A stretch of DNA of 64,000 nt from Pristionchus mayeri (lineage: Eukaryota > Nematoda > Chromadorea > Rhabditida > Neodiplogasteridae). Shown here piece by piece: positions 21,983 to 34,016 of the stretch. The position numbers were made by a program, and so were the translations under genes. The DNA lies in NCBI GenBank assembly GCA_036245805.1, contig BTRK01000004.1:14942001-15006000 (forward strand), written 5' to 3'. Numbering within the stretch: the first letter of the stretch is position 1; every line of letters starts with the position of its first letter. The notes under the pieces are model-generated. The model was given only the letters and a program-made list of their open reading frames with translations, searched no databases and was not told the origin of the DNA.

Positions 21983-24900
21983 GACGTGGAGGTTCCATCT
22001 TGTTTTCTTTCGTTTTTTCTCTAACTTCACTATTACTTCCGTGTTGAATAGCGTGTTTACGGAAGTAATTGCTAGGCACCGTCGGATTATAGCCAAATAT
22101 AGTTTCCACATTTGTTTATTCACTGTAGTGTCCAAATCAGAGCAATCGTCTGACTCTCTTCAGTTTGCACGTTCGCTCGTCTCTCTGACAGGTGATAGTG
22201 CGTGCAAACTGAAGAGATTCATGCGATTGTAGACAAATGACATAAAGCAAAAAGCAGCAAAAATTATGATGAGGGGCGCTAAGATGGACCCGTTGCACTC
22301 ACAGCGCCGTTCCTGGCCACTGAATGGTTCACGGCCTTGTCAGTCCATCGATTGGCGCCATTCCCGGCGAGCATCGCGCGCATATAGCCGGATAGCTGCT
22401 CGGGCTTGGTCTGAATGGAAAACGTTTTTTTTATAAAAGCAGCGCAATGCAGAACATGAATGCATTCAAATAGCTGATTTTTGGGCTCAGTCATCTTGAA
22501 TTGTACATCCTCACCGTTCTAGAAGAATCTTATGTACCTGGTCATAGCCAAAATCGGTATCCTCCAGGCAAATAAACGTGATTGCGCTCTCGATGTCTCT
22601 GAGGACTTGACAATTCTCCGGAATCTCCTCGAAGAAGCGTCGACGGTTGTGGTACCACTGGATTCTTCAAGAATTTGATTCACTTACGAAATTCGATTCT
22701 CTTTCACACTCCCGTGATGGGATGAGTTACGAGAGAACAGTGATGATATGTAATAAAGCGACCGTATCGGCTGTTCAAAAATGTCTCAACCTCTCGTCTC
22801 GACCTCTTGACGGTCAGAGAAAGCGCGAAATCATTGCGAAAAAGGGAGATCGAGAATTTTCCCCAGGTCCCTACCGATTATCCGTGGTCAGCGCGGCCAC
22901 TCGCGCTTCTGCACCTTCGGTTTGCGAATTCGGACGAGTGAGCATTTCGATGAAGATACTGTAATTCCATTATTTCACTTCAAATATGCTAAACTCGTAG
23001 CTATATCAGTGAGATGGTTTTTTAAAACTAGCGCTCACTGTGCAAATTCTTCTGGCGTGTACAGACGATCATTTTCGTCTGCCACATGCACCTTGTAGAT
23101 GCCACCACGATACTGCACCACAATGTGACGCGAAATGCCTGCGGTGTTCGCTAACTTTCCCGACCACGCAACCTTCGTTACCAAATTGCCTGATTCGGTC
23201 GGTCTTCTCGCCCGGCTCTCTGACACTCGCATACAATTTTCCGACGTGACGCGAGCAGATCGCTCCGCCGGCCAGCTGCGAACAGGCTTGGTTTTGATGC
23301 TGCCGCCATTTCAGTTATGATCCTCGTTTACGAGCAGATACTCCAGTAGTAAGTGAACAAAGGCAACGGAGGGAGCGACCGCTCAGCATTTCCGAAAACA
23401 AGAATTGTATGATTTACCGGTTTATATGTCTGCCGGTCGATCGCCAAGTGTGCTTGCGTTTCTACGTAGGCTATCATCGCAGCGCGGAATGCTTGCGTGG
23501 CCTCCACGGGGCCGCGAAAGTCCACCGCGCCGACAGAAGAATTTATCAACAGCGGCTTCCTGTACAGTTTTGAAAATGGACCTTGTGTTGTTTTGCTCTA
23601 AAAAGGCCAGGGTTATGGTACAAAAGAGATTCGCGGGGTGGACGCAAATCATGAATTAGGAAATCCAAAACGGGATGTCTACCTTGAGCTCAGATAGGCA
23701 AGATTCTCCCAGAATCCAGTCACATAATTCTCGACAAAGAGTCCGTAGAGCCGCGTAAATCTTAATCGATCTTTCGAACATGTATTTTTGGAGTTATCAA
23801 CACATAATTTGTGTACCAACATGTATTGTTAATCTCCCATACATTTGTTATTTGGTTTAAAGGAAGAAAAATATACATTTGAAGCCTGCGGCCTTCGAAC
23901 GATAGAAAATTGAGCGCCATTGCTTCGATTTCCTCCAATGCCTTTGCTGAGTGCAGTTTACGAATGGAAGCGAGATAACTGCAAATGCAATTTATCCTTA
24001 CCATTTTATTTCATTAACTAACTCTATGACTGCCAGTAGTTGCAAAAGCGACCCTAGTGTAACCATATTTCTAAGTAGAAAATGAGTAAACAGAGCAAGA
24101 TTTCCATACCGTTGGACGGTTTCCTCGAGTGCAGGAATCGGCTGACTGGGAAGGAGCGAGTCGCAAGACTGGAATCGGGGAGATACTAGCGAGAGCAGCT
24201 TGCGAAGAGTCTGAGGATGACTGCTTTATCGCGCAATTTGCATTACAGTCCAGTCAGATCCCTACATGGGGGGATGCCCCGGGTGTCCCCACGTGTCTCC
24301 CCGCCATTTTGCGACTCGAGCAAAGAAAGAACTAATTCGAATTTTTGGTTTTCAGACTCTGGAGGTCGTGACTCTGGAGGTCGTTCCCGATCGATTGGCA
24401 TGTAATTCACAAATACATAAATTTGCGATAAATCGTAATATAATTTTTAAAATCGAGGATAATTAATCCGACAGGACGAACTACAGTAGTTAACTAGACG
24501 GATCCAGAGCCGGACCGGCGAATGGGCAAATTAACTACCGTAGTTCTTCGTTTCCGATTAATTGTCCTTGATTTTAAAAATTAAATGAATAATTATCGCA
24601 AAATATGAATTTTTGAATTATATTCCAATCGATCGGGAAGGACCTCCTGAGTCTGAAAACCAAAAATTCGAATTAGTTCTTTCTCTGCCCGAGCCGCAAA
24701 ATGGTGAGGGGGCACGGGGGGACACCCGGGGACTCCCGTTTTCATGTAGGGATCTGACCGGACTGTATATTTCAAGCATGTCACATCTTATCTTTAAGCT
24801 GTCTAATACTTGGGACTTGAAATAATCACAGAAATTTACCGCCCATATCTTCGTCTTCATCGACGGCTTCTTGGGATTTTCGAAAAGCCAATCCATATAT

Positions 24901-25546
24901 TTGAGGAGCACATGGCGCATGAACAGTCGAACAATGAGCACTGGTATGTATGCTGTGGCGATCGAAGCAGCGATGATCATCAAGTACTGAAAGCGGCTCA
25001 TGCAGCGAACGTATAGCGCGAATATTCAAACACGAGAGATGGTGCCATCTTCCGGAAGAGCATCGAGTAGACCGCTGTTGATCGGAAGCAGGGAGGCCGA
25101 TACAGCAGCGCATCCGAAGAAGAAGAAGAGCGGATGGACAGGATACAGCGAGTTGTCGAGGTAGTTCTGCAATATGAATAAAGATAGTATTACCAATTTG
25201 CCATGATACGTTTGGGTCTTAGTCAAAGATAATTAACCAGCACAATATGAGTTGAGCTGGCGCTAGGTTTTCTGGTGGACTATCATAAACCCACATAGCA
25301 CTTGTATCCGATTCGCTCCAGTCTCGAGGGGAAGTGTGTCCGTAGAGGAAAAGGCGATCGAGCAGTTACTCGAGGCGGATCCTTCTAACAAGTTTGATTG
25401 GTTTAAAACAACAGAAGATAACGAGAAGCGACTCAAACGAGTACCTTTGCACTGAGTTCTTTTTGTTTGACGACCTTCTTCAGACCACTCGCTAGGCGGC
25501 ACTCTTCTGTAGTTTCCACATGATGCGGCTTCTTATCGAGGCCCAT
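20194..25546 (-). CDS. Carnitine O-palmitoyltransferase (CPT1-like), 3' end unresolved
   Basis: Transfers long-chain acyl groups from CoA to carnitine at the outer mitochondrial membrane. Minus-strand blocks follow the CPT order. About 25200-25040: NSLYPVHPLFFFFGCAA (first membrane segment). About 24990-24830: second membrane segment and WLFENPKKPSMKTKIW. About 24180-24120: PIPALEETVQR. About 23765-23683: LYGLFVENYVTGFWENLAY. About 23550-23420: membrane-proximal core with DRQTYKP. About 23175-23045: SRHIVVQYRGG. 22495-22280: GNGANRWTDKA. About 21878-21750: HGGTTEHAIADG with the catalytic His codon at 21854-21852. About 21655-21545 and 21440-21260: CSPDAFIQMAIQLANYR. About 21060-20890: QGRFVLTYESASTRFFR. 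About 20690-20565: GKGVDRHLFVLYVMAK. Then SSFLDHYIQQEW and, at 20290-20194, RFAWLGGGFGAVAQAGY before a GT donor. The usual final exon was not found. The start at 25546 (MGLDKKPHHV) is a guess. Confidence 0.85.
21937..21980. repeat. (GA)n microsatellite
   Basis: About 22 uninterrupted GA units in a CPT intron, just 5' on the minus strand of the exon carrying the catalytic histidine. Confidence 0.95.
24244..24768. mobile_element. Foldback element in a CPT intron
   Basis: Inverted repeat whose ends read TACAGTCCAGTCAGATCC and GGATCTGACCGGACTGTA. The arms (about 24244-24490 and 24535-24768) stay complementary through TTCGAATTTTTGGTTTTCAG and ATCGATCGG, with divergence and small gaps. It has no coding content and is probably a MITE or foldback transposon; flanks of TTA/TA are possible target sites. 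Confidence 0.75.
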
Positions 25547-25853
25547 GTACCCTTGCAATATTTCATGGATTGTATTGAGAAACTGGACACGAATGGCAAA
25601 AATAAGTCAGCAATGTTGAGAATGTTAGAAACAGTAGTGAGTAGTGGCGGTGGCTTTAACTTAAGCAGATGTTATCCATGCGACGGGAACACCGAATAAG
25701 CTGATCAAATTTAGTGACAGACACTGACAAAAACATGTCAGTATTTTGTTGGGATCGTTTTTTTTAATATTATTTATAATTTAAGGGACTTGATTTCACA
25801 TGGACACAACTTTAGAGGAATGTGTCATATTTGCCATGTTCATCGGTTGTTGT

Positions 25854-26416
25854 TTACCGTGCAATAATTTTTTCTTTGAATAATTGTGTAAGATGAAAAC
25901 ATTTGCGAAAATAAATCATCAAAAATCCCAGCGCATTACATAATTGCAGTTCTACTAAAATTTCTAGCACGCTGATCGCATACCCGGAAATGTATCTGGA
26001 TTTCAACAACTTCAATTTCGTAAAAGTTACTTCCGGCTGAAAATTATACATTGGATTGGGGATAGTGGAGTTTTGGAACCACGCAAAATTCCCCAATACA
26101 GATGCGAATTTGGAAATTGAGCAGAATCGTGACGCTGCCGCACATGTATAATCTGCAGTGTAGCATATGCAATCGAGTTGATGAATCCGAGAGCATGAGC
26201 CGTGTCTCCAACCCAGCTGATACATCATCACTAATCCACCCGTGATTTTATACGCAAGGTGGTTGAACAGCAACTCATTTCGTATAGACGATTGGAGCAA
26301 ATGTTCCTCCGTCGCGAAAGGGCGAACATGTGACGTAAGAGGGAAACGACGCCGAGACAAAATACAAATGAGCTGCTGTATCCGCCTATTCGAATAAGTT
26401 CTTGAAAGTTGATCAT
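25854..26416 (-). CDS. Small membrane-protein-like gene, unknown family
   Basis: Minus-strand frames suggest a small spliced gene. Met at 26416 opens MINFQELIRIGGYSSSFVF, leading into a hydrophobic segment. Further downstream TAHALGFINSIAYATLQ precedes a GT-like site. A last exon includes SGYAISVLEILVELQLCNALG and ends FKEKIIAR-stop at 25854. Internal introns are not certain, and one continuous alternative frame spans 26489-25854. Two to three hydrophobic stretches suggest a multi-pass membrane protein. I do not recognise it. It is divergently arranged with the acyl-CoA synthetase; the 245 bp between the two possible starts would hold both promoters. Confidence 0.4.
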
Positions 26417-26661
26417 GATCTATCGATCGCCACTTCTCGAATCCATTCCTTCCTCGTCCATCGTCTCCAACAACAGTAAATACGCTCACCGCCCTCTAAT
26501 TCCATTGTTTTGCTTCGCAAATGCATCCACCAGGCGAGCGTAATTCCACCTCATGTTTGTGTTCGCCTTTTTAAATGTCGCAACGCGAATCCATCCCACC
26601 CACCTGTTGTGCTACTATAGTTTACGTCGTTTCTACGGTGCTTTCTCACATTTTCAGCGGC

Positions 26662-29600
26662 ATGGACATGCTCAATCGCCAATTCGAGCTGCTCAAGGCG
26701 ATGAACGATCGTGCATCGATAGCATTGGCTGCAGCGGCTGCAGTCGCAACAGTTGGCCTTGGATACTATCTTACAAGGAAGACGCACATCGAGGGACGAA
26801 TCGAGCCCCTCGTCGACCCCTTGGACCAAACGATCAAGCTTCCTGTGATTGAAATTCTGAAATACCTACTTGCGAGTATGACATGGACCGACATGTTTAT
26901 GAAAAAACATAACTGATGTTATGTAAATAAGTACAATTTCAGGACGGCTCTCGCATCTCTCGCTTCAAAAGTGATGGTGTCCTTCTGAAGCGCATTTTCT
27001 CTGACGCCACAACGCTCTACGAGGTGAGATGGAATCAGCATGTCGAGCAAAGCTCCCTAAATTGAGCATATGTAGTGAACTCAGAATTTCCCAGGCGATT
27101 CGTCGCGGTGCGCGAATTTTCAAGAATAAGCCGATGCTGGGCCGTCGAGTGAAACAGGCAGACGGATCCGAGCCCTACGTCTGGCTGAGCTACGAACAGG
27201 CCTGGCTGTTATATTGTCTTGCCAAACCTTCCAGTGACCCTCAATAAGTGCAGCAAATTAGAGTTCAAGAAACGATACCGCGATCTCTTCATTATATTCA
27301 CTCTCTCGCCAATATACCGTCTAGAGAGTGTGCAGAATGAAGAGATCGTGGTATCGTTTCTCGAACTCTGCAACAAATATGATTCAGGTTCTCGCACGCA
27401 TCGATAACGTCGCCGTAGCCTTCCGTGAGCTCGGACTCCCTACCGGAGAAGAGACCCTCATCGGCATCTACTCGAAGAATCGCGTAGAGGTATGTATTGG
27501 GGTGTCCGGAAAGTTCGTATAATGCTTCGGAAAAAGTCAGTTCGCGATCAAATGCAGTGATTGCGCAATCTGTTTGTCAACAATGTATTGCATCATTCTG
27601 ACGTTGAGTAGTGAGAGGATTTAATCAGTCTCCTAGTTGCTACATTGATTCTTGTGATGGACTCCCATCTCTACCTCCGAGCAGTTTTACTTCATTACTA
27701 CCGTCTTGGCCGATCCGTGAAGGAGGCCCACTCTGCCCTGGCCCATTCGGAAGGAGCTGACGCCCCCCTCCATACCCTTCTGCTATAAGTGGTTCTCCCG
27801 CTTCAAGAAAGGGGAGTTTGGTCTCGATGATCAACCCCGCTCTGGACGCCCTCCCTCCCTCGATCAGCCTCTCGTTCTCCGCACACTGAAGCGTAAGCCC
27901 ATGGCCAGTGTGCGTGAGTTGAAGAAGGATACTGGTACTCCCAGATCAACGGTGTCCGATATCCTCCATCGATCTGGGAAGAAGCCGAAACTCCCACAAG
28001 TGATTCCCCATGACCTCTCCCCCGAACAGCTGAAAAATCATGTTCAAGTCTGTCGGGAATTACTCCATCGTAGATCCAATCTTCGATGGGTCAATTCCAT
28101 CATCGCTACAGATGAGAAGTGGATCCCGTACGATAACTCTGTGAGGAGACTGCAATGGGTGGATGCAGATGAGAAGCCCACGCCCGTCCCAAAGAAAGAA
28201 GAGCACGGAAAGAAGGAACTCCTCTGCTTCTTCTTCTCAGTGCTCGGTCCCATCTACTGGGAGATCCTCGCCCCTGGCACCAGCATCAATGCCGACCTCT
28301 TCTCTGAACAACTGGAAGATGTCGCGATCAGAGTCCCTCCCAGACTCCTGAACCAGGGCAAAATTTTTCTTCTGATGGACAATGCTCGCCCACATCGAGC
28401 GAAGATGACCCAGAAGAAAATGGACGAGCTGAAGATCGAGAGGATTCCCCATCCACCGTATTCCCCGGATCTCTTTCCATGCGACTACCACTGCTTCCGC
28501 TCTCTCTCTCTCTGACTTCTGCAAAGGAAAGAAGTTCAAGAATCGAGATGAAGTTGTGAGGGCTTTCGTGAACTGGGCGGTCTCGAAGAAACCCGCATTC
28601 TGGAAGAGAGGAATCGAGACCCTGCCCAATCGCTGGAGGGAGGTAGTGAGAAAGAAGGGGGCATACATTGGTCACTGAGAATTGTAAAGCATTGAATAAA
28701 AAATAAAAACAAAAAATTATACGAACTTTCCGGACACCCCAATAGATGACTCCTGAGGAACTGTAATCCACATTATCCGTTTCGTTTCCATAATTTCCAA
28801 ATCTCGTAACCCCCAATGATATGATCGTCATTAATTGCAGTGGGTTATCACTGAATACGCCACATATTCCTACTCGAACGTGATCGTGCCTCTCTATGAT
28901 ACTCTCGGTCCCGACGCCTGCACATTCATCATACATCAATCGGAAATTAAGATCGTGGTGTGCGATGAGAGCACCAAAGCATTAGGTGAGATTAAAAAAT
29001 AGACGGGCACGTTGCATGGCTATGCAATCTTGCAGGACTGCTGGAGCAGCGCAGCCAGTGTCCCTCTCTCTCCATACTAGTTGTCGTTGAACGACCTTCG
29101 ACAGCTCTCAAAGCGGCTGCGCAAGAGGCCGGTGTCGGCCTTCTCGCATTTGAAGAGCTGGAAGAGCTAGGAAAGAATGCTAAGGTATACATTAGAGTTC
29201 GAGAAACGATACCACGGTATCTTCATTCTTTGCACTCTCTCGTTGATCGACCGGTCGAGAGAGTTTGTAAAATGAAGAGACGAAGGCCCGAATCCTCTAG
29301 TATACATTTATTGCGATTGTAGGTGTATCTGATAGAAGATGCGAATGATAGGGAGAAAAACACTAAGTATTTTGGATGATATAATTTAGATAAAAGTGAG
29401 CATATGAACTATTTTAAAGCATCGTCCTCCGCACGTGAAACCGACGCCGGATTCGCTGGCGACTATTTGTTACACGTCCGGAACAACGGGAACACCAAAG
29501 GTTTACTTTATAACTGTGTCGGCATGATACTAAAGTCGATTGTTCAAATAGTTTTTTGTCAGTGTCAGATTCTCCTTAAAAATTTACTGGAGCAGCATGA

Positions 29601-32454
29601 AACAACGGGATGACATCCAACTTGGGAGATGCAGCATTGAAGGGAGTGATGCTCACACACGGCAACGTCATCGCGGATGCGACTACTGTCATGCACTGCC
29701 GACGGGCCTTCCCTACCGATTCGGTAAGGCATTTGTTTGAATTTGTTTATCCGTACTGATATATAGTTCAAATGTAGGCTGATTCAAGGGGATACATTCA
29801 GAGTACTTAGAAGATAGTAAAATATGTACCTTGATCGGTGTAATAAGCAAATGTTGCAAAACCATCAAAATCAAAATGATGATGTGCAAAGGCCATCCCA
29901 ATCAGACTCAATAAAAAAACTAAGTTTAGGATGTGATGATCTCGTTCCTTCCGCTTGGTCACATGTTCGAGCGGACGATGGAGTGCATCATGTACTCTGT
30001 CGGTGCGAGAGTCGGCTTCTACAGAGGGGATATCAAGCTGCTGTTCGAGGATCTCCAGGTTCGTAGTTACATCGAGGTGCTACCGGTACTTGGACATACC
30101 TTGAACACTAGAACACTGCAGTAGTAAAACTGTACTGTCTACCTGTTTTGAATACCGTTCGATTCCTTTCAGGAGCTGCAGCCCACCATTATGCCTGTGG
30201 TCCCGCGCGTACTCAACAAGTTGTATGACAAGGTGAGTAATCCTTCGTATTGTATCTTCAAATGGGATTCTGGGTTCGGAATTATGAATTTTAAAAAAAA
30301 TCACGAACCTGATAATACTTCATCTGACCTAATCCCCTCTCGAATTTCTTGAATGAAGTGATGCGTTCTGCTTCAGGTAATGTCCGGTGTGAACTCCTCA
30401 CTGATCAAAAGGATCCTCTTTAACGCCGCACTATCGTACAAGAAAAGAGAAATGGCAAACTTCGTGATCAGACAGAACTCCTTCTACGACAAAATCGTTT
30501 TCAAGAAGATAAGGGAAGGTACATGCATTTCCATTACATATTTACCAGTAGCAAGATACCCCTTTTCTTTGTCTTGGCCCAAAACGGTCAAACAGTAGCT
30601 ATGCTTCCTACGCATGTGTCTACAATCCAACATACCTCTTTATTAGCTCTGGGTGGGAAGGTGAAGCTCATGATCACGGGATCTGCTCCTCTCGAGAAGG
30701 AAGTGCTCACCTTCGTGAGAGCCGCCCTAGGATGCACCGTGATGGAGGTATACCTTCGACTCATTTGGTTCACATGCACAAAACATGGGCAAATTCGTCC
30801 GTATTTTGTGAAAGAAGCCCGTCATACCAAACACAAACGCGCATTCTGCTTCACTCATTCAACTCTACAATCCAACATTCGTTACTTATCCCGCATTTCA
30901 TAGATTCTGCTTTCATACAAATTAATTACAGGGCTACGGGCAGACAGAGTGCGTGGCTGGGGCCACCATTTCGATTGAGGGAGACGCCGTGCCCGGTCAT
31001 GTTGGCATGCCAATTCCTTGCCTGGCGATTAAACTCGTCGACGTGCCTGAACTGGGTTACTTTGCGAGGAACGACGCTGGAGAGGTGCACAACTTATATT
31101 CATATTTTTGAACTTCACGCGATACGAAAGCTAAGACTCGGAAAATAGCACTTGATTGAGGCGATAACATTGTATGATCACTATTTCATCCACCATGGTG
31201 GTCGTAGTAGCAGACTACAGGTGTGCGTGCGCGGTTACGCCGTCTTCCGGGGTTACTACAAGAACGAGGAGCAGACGAGGGAGGTGCTGGACGGAGAGGG
31301 ATGGCTGCACACGGGAGACATCGGGAGATGGACGAAGCAGGGCTGTCTGGAGATCGTCGATAGGAAGAAGCACATATTCAAGCTGGCCCAGGTTAGCCAA
31401 GGGCCACTAAGTAAATTCGGTAATCTCTAAAAAATGTCAAATGAATGGTAGCAAATACCTTAGAAGGGTGATATTGTGGATCCCTTCCCGTCGGTGTCCT
31501 TCTAGGGCGTTCCATTTGGGTAAAGGTCATCTTGGTCGAGAGAGTGAGTGAAACATAGTGACTACTATAACCCGAATTCAAGTATCCATCCGACATCGCG
31601 CTGTGTATTATAATGGCGTATGCAACCCTCCCTTCCCCAAAGGGATCATAACACGAACCACGAGGGCATACGATCATCGAGGGTTAGCGTAGTGGTAGAA
31701 CAGCCGTCACGTGTAGGTCTCAGGGTCAATTCCGCATCCTCGAAATTTAATTTGACGGATCCTTTGGAATCCTGTAGTATGCTTCCAGGGTGAGTACGTG
31801 GCGCCGGAGAAGGTCGAGTGCGTCTATGCCCGCAGTCGCTTCGTCGCCCAGTCCTTCGTGTACGGCGAGAGTCTGAAGGCGTCGCTCATCGCCATCGTCG
31901 TGCCCGATCCAGAGGTGAGCCAATATTCACTCTTCTTTGTTGGTACGAGGAGTTTTTGGATAAGAAATTGTGATGTGAAGTGGGGTGAAAGTGGCGTTCT
32001 TCCGCCTTTTGACAGTTAGGGAACTGGATCAATCTGCGATCTGCGAGGAAATGAAAATTGCAGGCTTTTCATTTGTTTGTTAAATTTGCAGGTGCTAGTT
32101 CCTGCGATGAAATCACTCGGTGTGACGGGGACGGTGGGGGAGCTGTGTGCGAGGGATGATGTCAAGATGGCAGTCATGGACGATATGATGTCAACAGGAA
32201 AAGCCGCAGGACTATGTAGCTTCGAGCAGGTGCGCTAAAGACCCATCGGTTGCATAGTTAATTGTGTCTCTCGCAAAGTGAGCCCTTGCTATCAGTTTAC
32301 CATTATTTGTGTTTAGGTGAAGGACATCTACTTGATGGAAGATCCATTCTCGGTCGAGAACGGTCTGCTTACGCCGACTCTCAAGAGCAAGAGAGTAGAG
32401 CTGAAGAAACGCTTCGGTAACCTGCTGGCTACAATGTACTCCAATCTCGATTGA
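26662..32454 (+). CDS. Long-chain-fatty-acid--CoA ligase (ACSL family)
   Basis: Activates long-chain fatty acids to acyl-CoA with ATP, at ER, peroxisomal or mitochondrial membranes. Seventeen exons join in frame to 694 residues, the usual ACSL length: 26662-26844, 26943-27023, 27095-27199, 27388-27489, 28841-28985, 29036-29184, 29420-29500, 29643-29723, 29930-30058, 30173-30232, 30377-30518, 30647-30747, 30932-31084, 31221-31391, 31789-31914, 32092-32229 and 32317-32454. N-terminal membrane anchor [20 protein letters not shown]-binding motif [11 protein letters not shown] across 29500/29643; GYGQTE at 30935; FACS signature [14 protein letters not shown] at about 31290-31335. The start follows TTTTCAG, so trans-splicing is plausible. 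An upstream in-frame Met at 26575 is an alternative. Introns host a mariner, two MITEs and a tRNA-like sequence. The third intron begins with GC, and two acceptors are AAG. It looks functional. Confidence 0.93.
27259..27369. mobile_element. Small hairpin MITE, copy 1
   Basis: About 111 bp forming one long hairpin: AGAGTTCAAGAAACGATACC at one end and GGTATCGTTTCTCGAACTCT at the other, with ATCTCTTCATT and AATGAAGAGAT inside and ACTCTCTC near the loop. It occupies most of the ACSL intron 27200-27387. Confidence 0.85.
27497..28742 (+). mobile_element. Mariner element, copy C, complete
   Basis: 1246 bp, terminal repeats TTGGGGTGTCCGGAAAGTTC and its complement, TA duplications at 27495-27496 and 28743-28744. 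It inserted in the ACSL intron 27490-28840, seven bases downstream of the exon end, leaving the donor GTATG in place. Confidence 0.96.
27657..28680 (+). pseudogene. Mariner transposase, frameshifted (copy C)
   Basis: Same two frameshifts as copies A and B (homopolymer of six C near 27765, and (CT)n run near 28498-28515) with an intact central frame 27901-28515 containing the three catalytic aspartates. Nearly identical to copy B, implying recent spread. Confidence 0.88.
29192..29300. mobile_element. Small hairpin MITE, copy 2
   Basis: Second member of the 27259 family, in ACSL intron 29185-29419. The left half is well conserved (AGAGTTCGAGAAACGATACC). The right half diverges after AATGAAGAGAC, so the outer stem is weaker. 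Confidence 0.75.
31679..31745 (+). repeat. tRNA-like sequence in ACSL intron
   Basis: GAGGGTTAGCGTAGTGGTAG resembles a tRNA 5' part with A box, and GGGTCAATTCC a decayed B box; the ends GAGGGT and ATCCTC can pair. The anticodon stem does not pair properly, so a functional tRNA is unlikely. Confidence 0.5.
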
Positions 32455-34016
32455 TCAAAATGTTCAACCAATACTCATTTATTGTATTTCGAACAAACAA
32501 TATGTTTTCGGTTTGGTTCTTCGATAAATAATGTGAAAAATGAAGAAAATTTGTGTTGGGATTGTTTGGATACAAAGCATGAGTAAATTCCATGTATTTC
32601 GACCGCAAGAAAATAATATACTGCATAATATCGCGACTGTATTCCTCTACCTTCTGTGTGCTGTTTAGCATGATTTTGTTATCCATCTTGCAATGTTCGA
32701 TTGAATCCGCATTCGTATACATTTCCTAGTTTACTGATGTTTTGCACGAGGTCTGTGTTGATACATATGTCGTATTAGATTGTGGGGGTGGAATTTCGCA
32801 TAATTAATCCCTTTCAGCCCGAAACATTTTCTTTCTGCCACCACTTCCATTTATGATGGGACAATTCCACTCCTGTCATGATTCCCGAATTATTAAAACT
32901 TCGTATGGCAAAATTCAAGGAAGACGATTCATTCACAAGGGAGAAAAACAGGTCGACGCATTTCAAGTAAGCACACCTCGAGTATTAAAAACAGCGGACT
33001 TGTTTTGTTCTCTTAGTTACTATATTCGAGAAAGAAATTATTTCTGATAATGCGAAATTATAAAAAGTTGAGATTTCAGGGAATCCCATATGCAAAACCG
33101 CCAGTTGGAGCACTCCGTTTCGAAATATCACACCCGAGCCAGTAATTTAGCTCAACCCTGATTCAGAAACCTCAACCGCCCGAGAGATGGGACGGGATCA
33201 AAGTAACAAAGGGATTTCAACCAAGAGCTATTCAATCCACTCACATCGACAACCTATTTGTCAGTTTATTTCCAGCAAATTGTGAACTATTCCCCAAGAG
33301 GAGTTCTGACATTAATGAGTGATTATCAGTTTGGAACACCTTCCGAGGATTGCCTTTATCTCAACGTGTTCACGCCCTGTTGGGACCCGTCTGAGAAAGG
33401 TTGAACGAAAATTTTGCATAACATTTCTGCTGTTTCACAATTGTTCTGTCCTACGTTTCTAGCCCATCCTAATATGAATTGCTCAGGTTTCCCCGTCATG
33501 GTGTTTATTCACGGCGGAGGTTTCGAATCGGGCGACGCGAATCACTTCGGCGATGCGAATATCTGCGAACATATGGTGAGATTGTTATCGATCGATTTCG
33601 TAGTGTAGGTCATTCAGGTATTTCGAGGCATCATCTTCGTCACACTAGCATACAGGCTTGGTTTTCTCGTCTTTTTCACGACAGGTGGTGTTAGATTATT
33701 ATAAATTGACGAAACACTTGCTCAGGATTGATTTTTGTATATCTGGTGCTTTCGAAAATAATCAAGTTGCAATGTCAAATGCGATAAAACTCCGAGTACA
33801 TGTTAGGCATGCATTGCAGGAGACGAGGTTTGTCCCGGCAACTTCGGGTTGTGGGACCAGGTAGCAGCACGAAGATTTTGCAGCGTTTGGCGGCAATGCG
33901 GTAAGTGACGACAATTTCATTGAAGTATCTGCCGTTACACGCCTGTTGGATGCATGGCCGAAAGATGATTGATCTGTGAGACTGTGTCACTTGTGGTCCT
34001 TGTTGTCAGAATAATA

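Noticed and set aside
21714..22232. 172-residue plus-strand frame containing an RE-repeat
   Set aside because: It is antisense to the CPT exon with the catalytic His and runs through the (GA)n microsatellite.
25854..26489. Single 211-residue exon as the true protein
   Set aside because: Composition is unconvincing as one exon; hydrophobic segments and splice-like sites in a second frame suggest a spliced gene, so only the weaker call was kept.
27200..27201. Broken splice donor inactivating the ACSL gene
   Set aside because: All other exons are intact and in frame; a GC-AG intron is the simpler reading, and a second GC donor occurs in the Srt gene.
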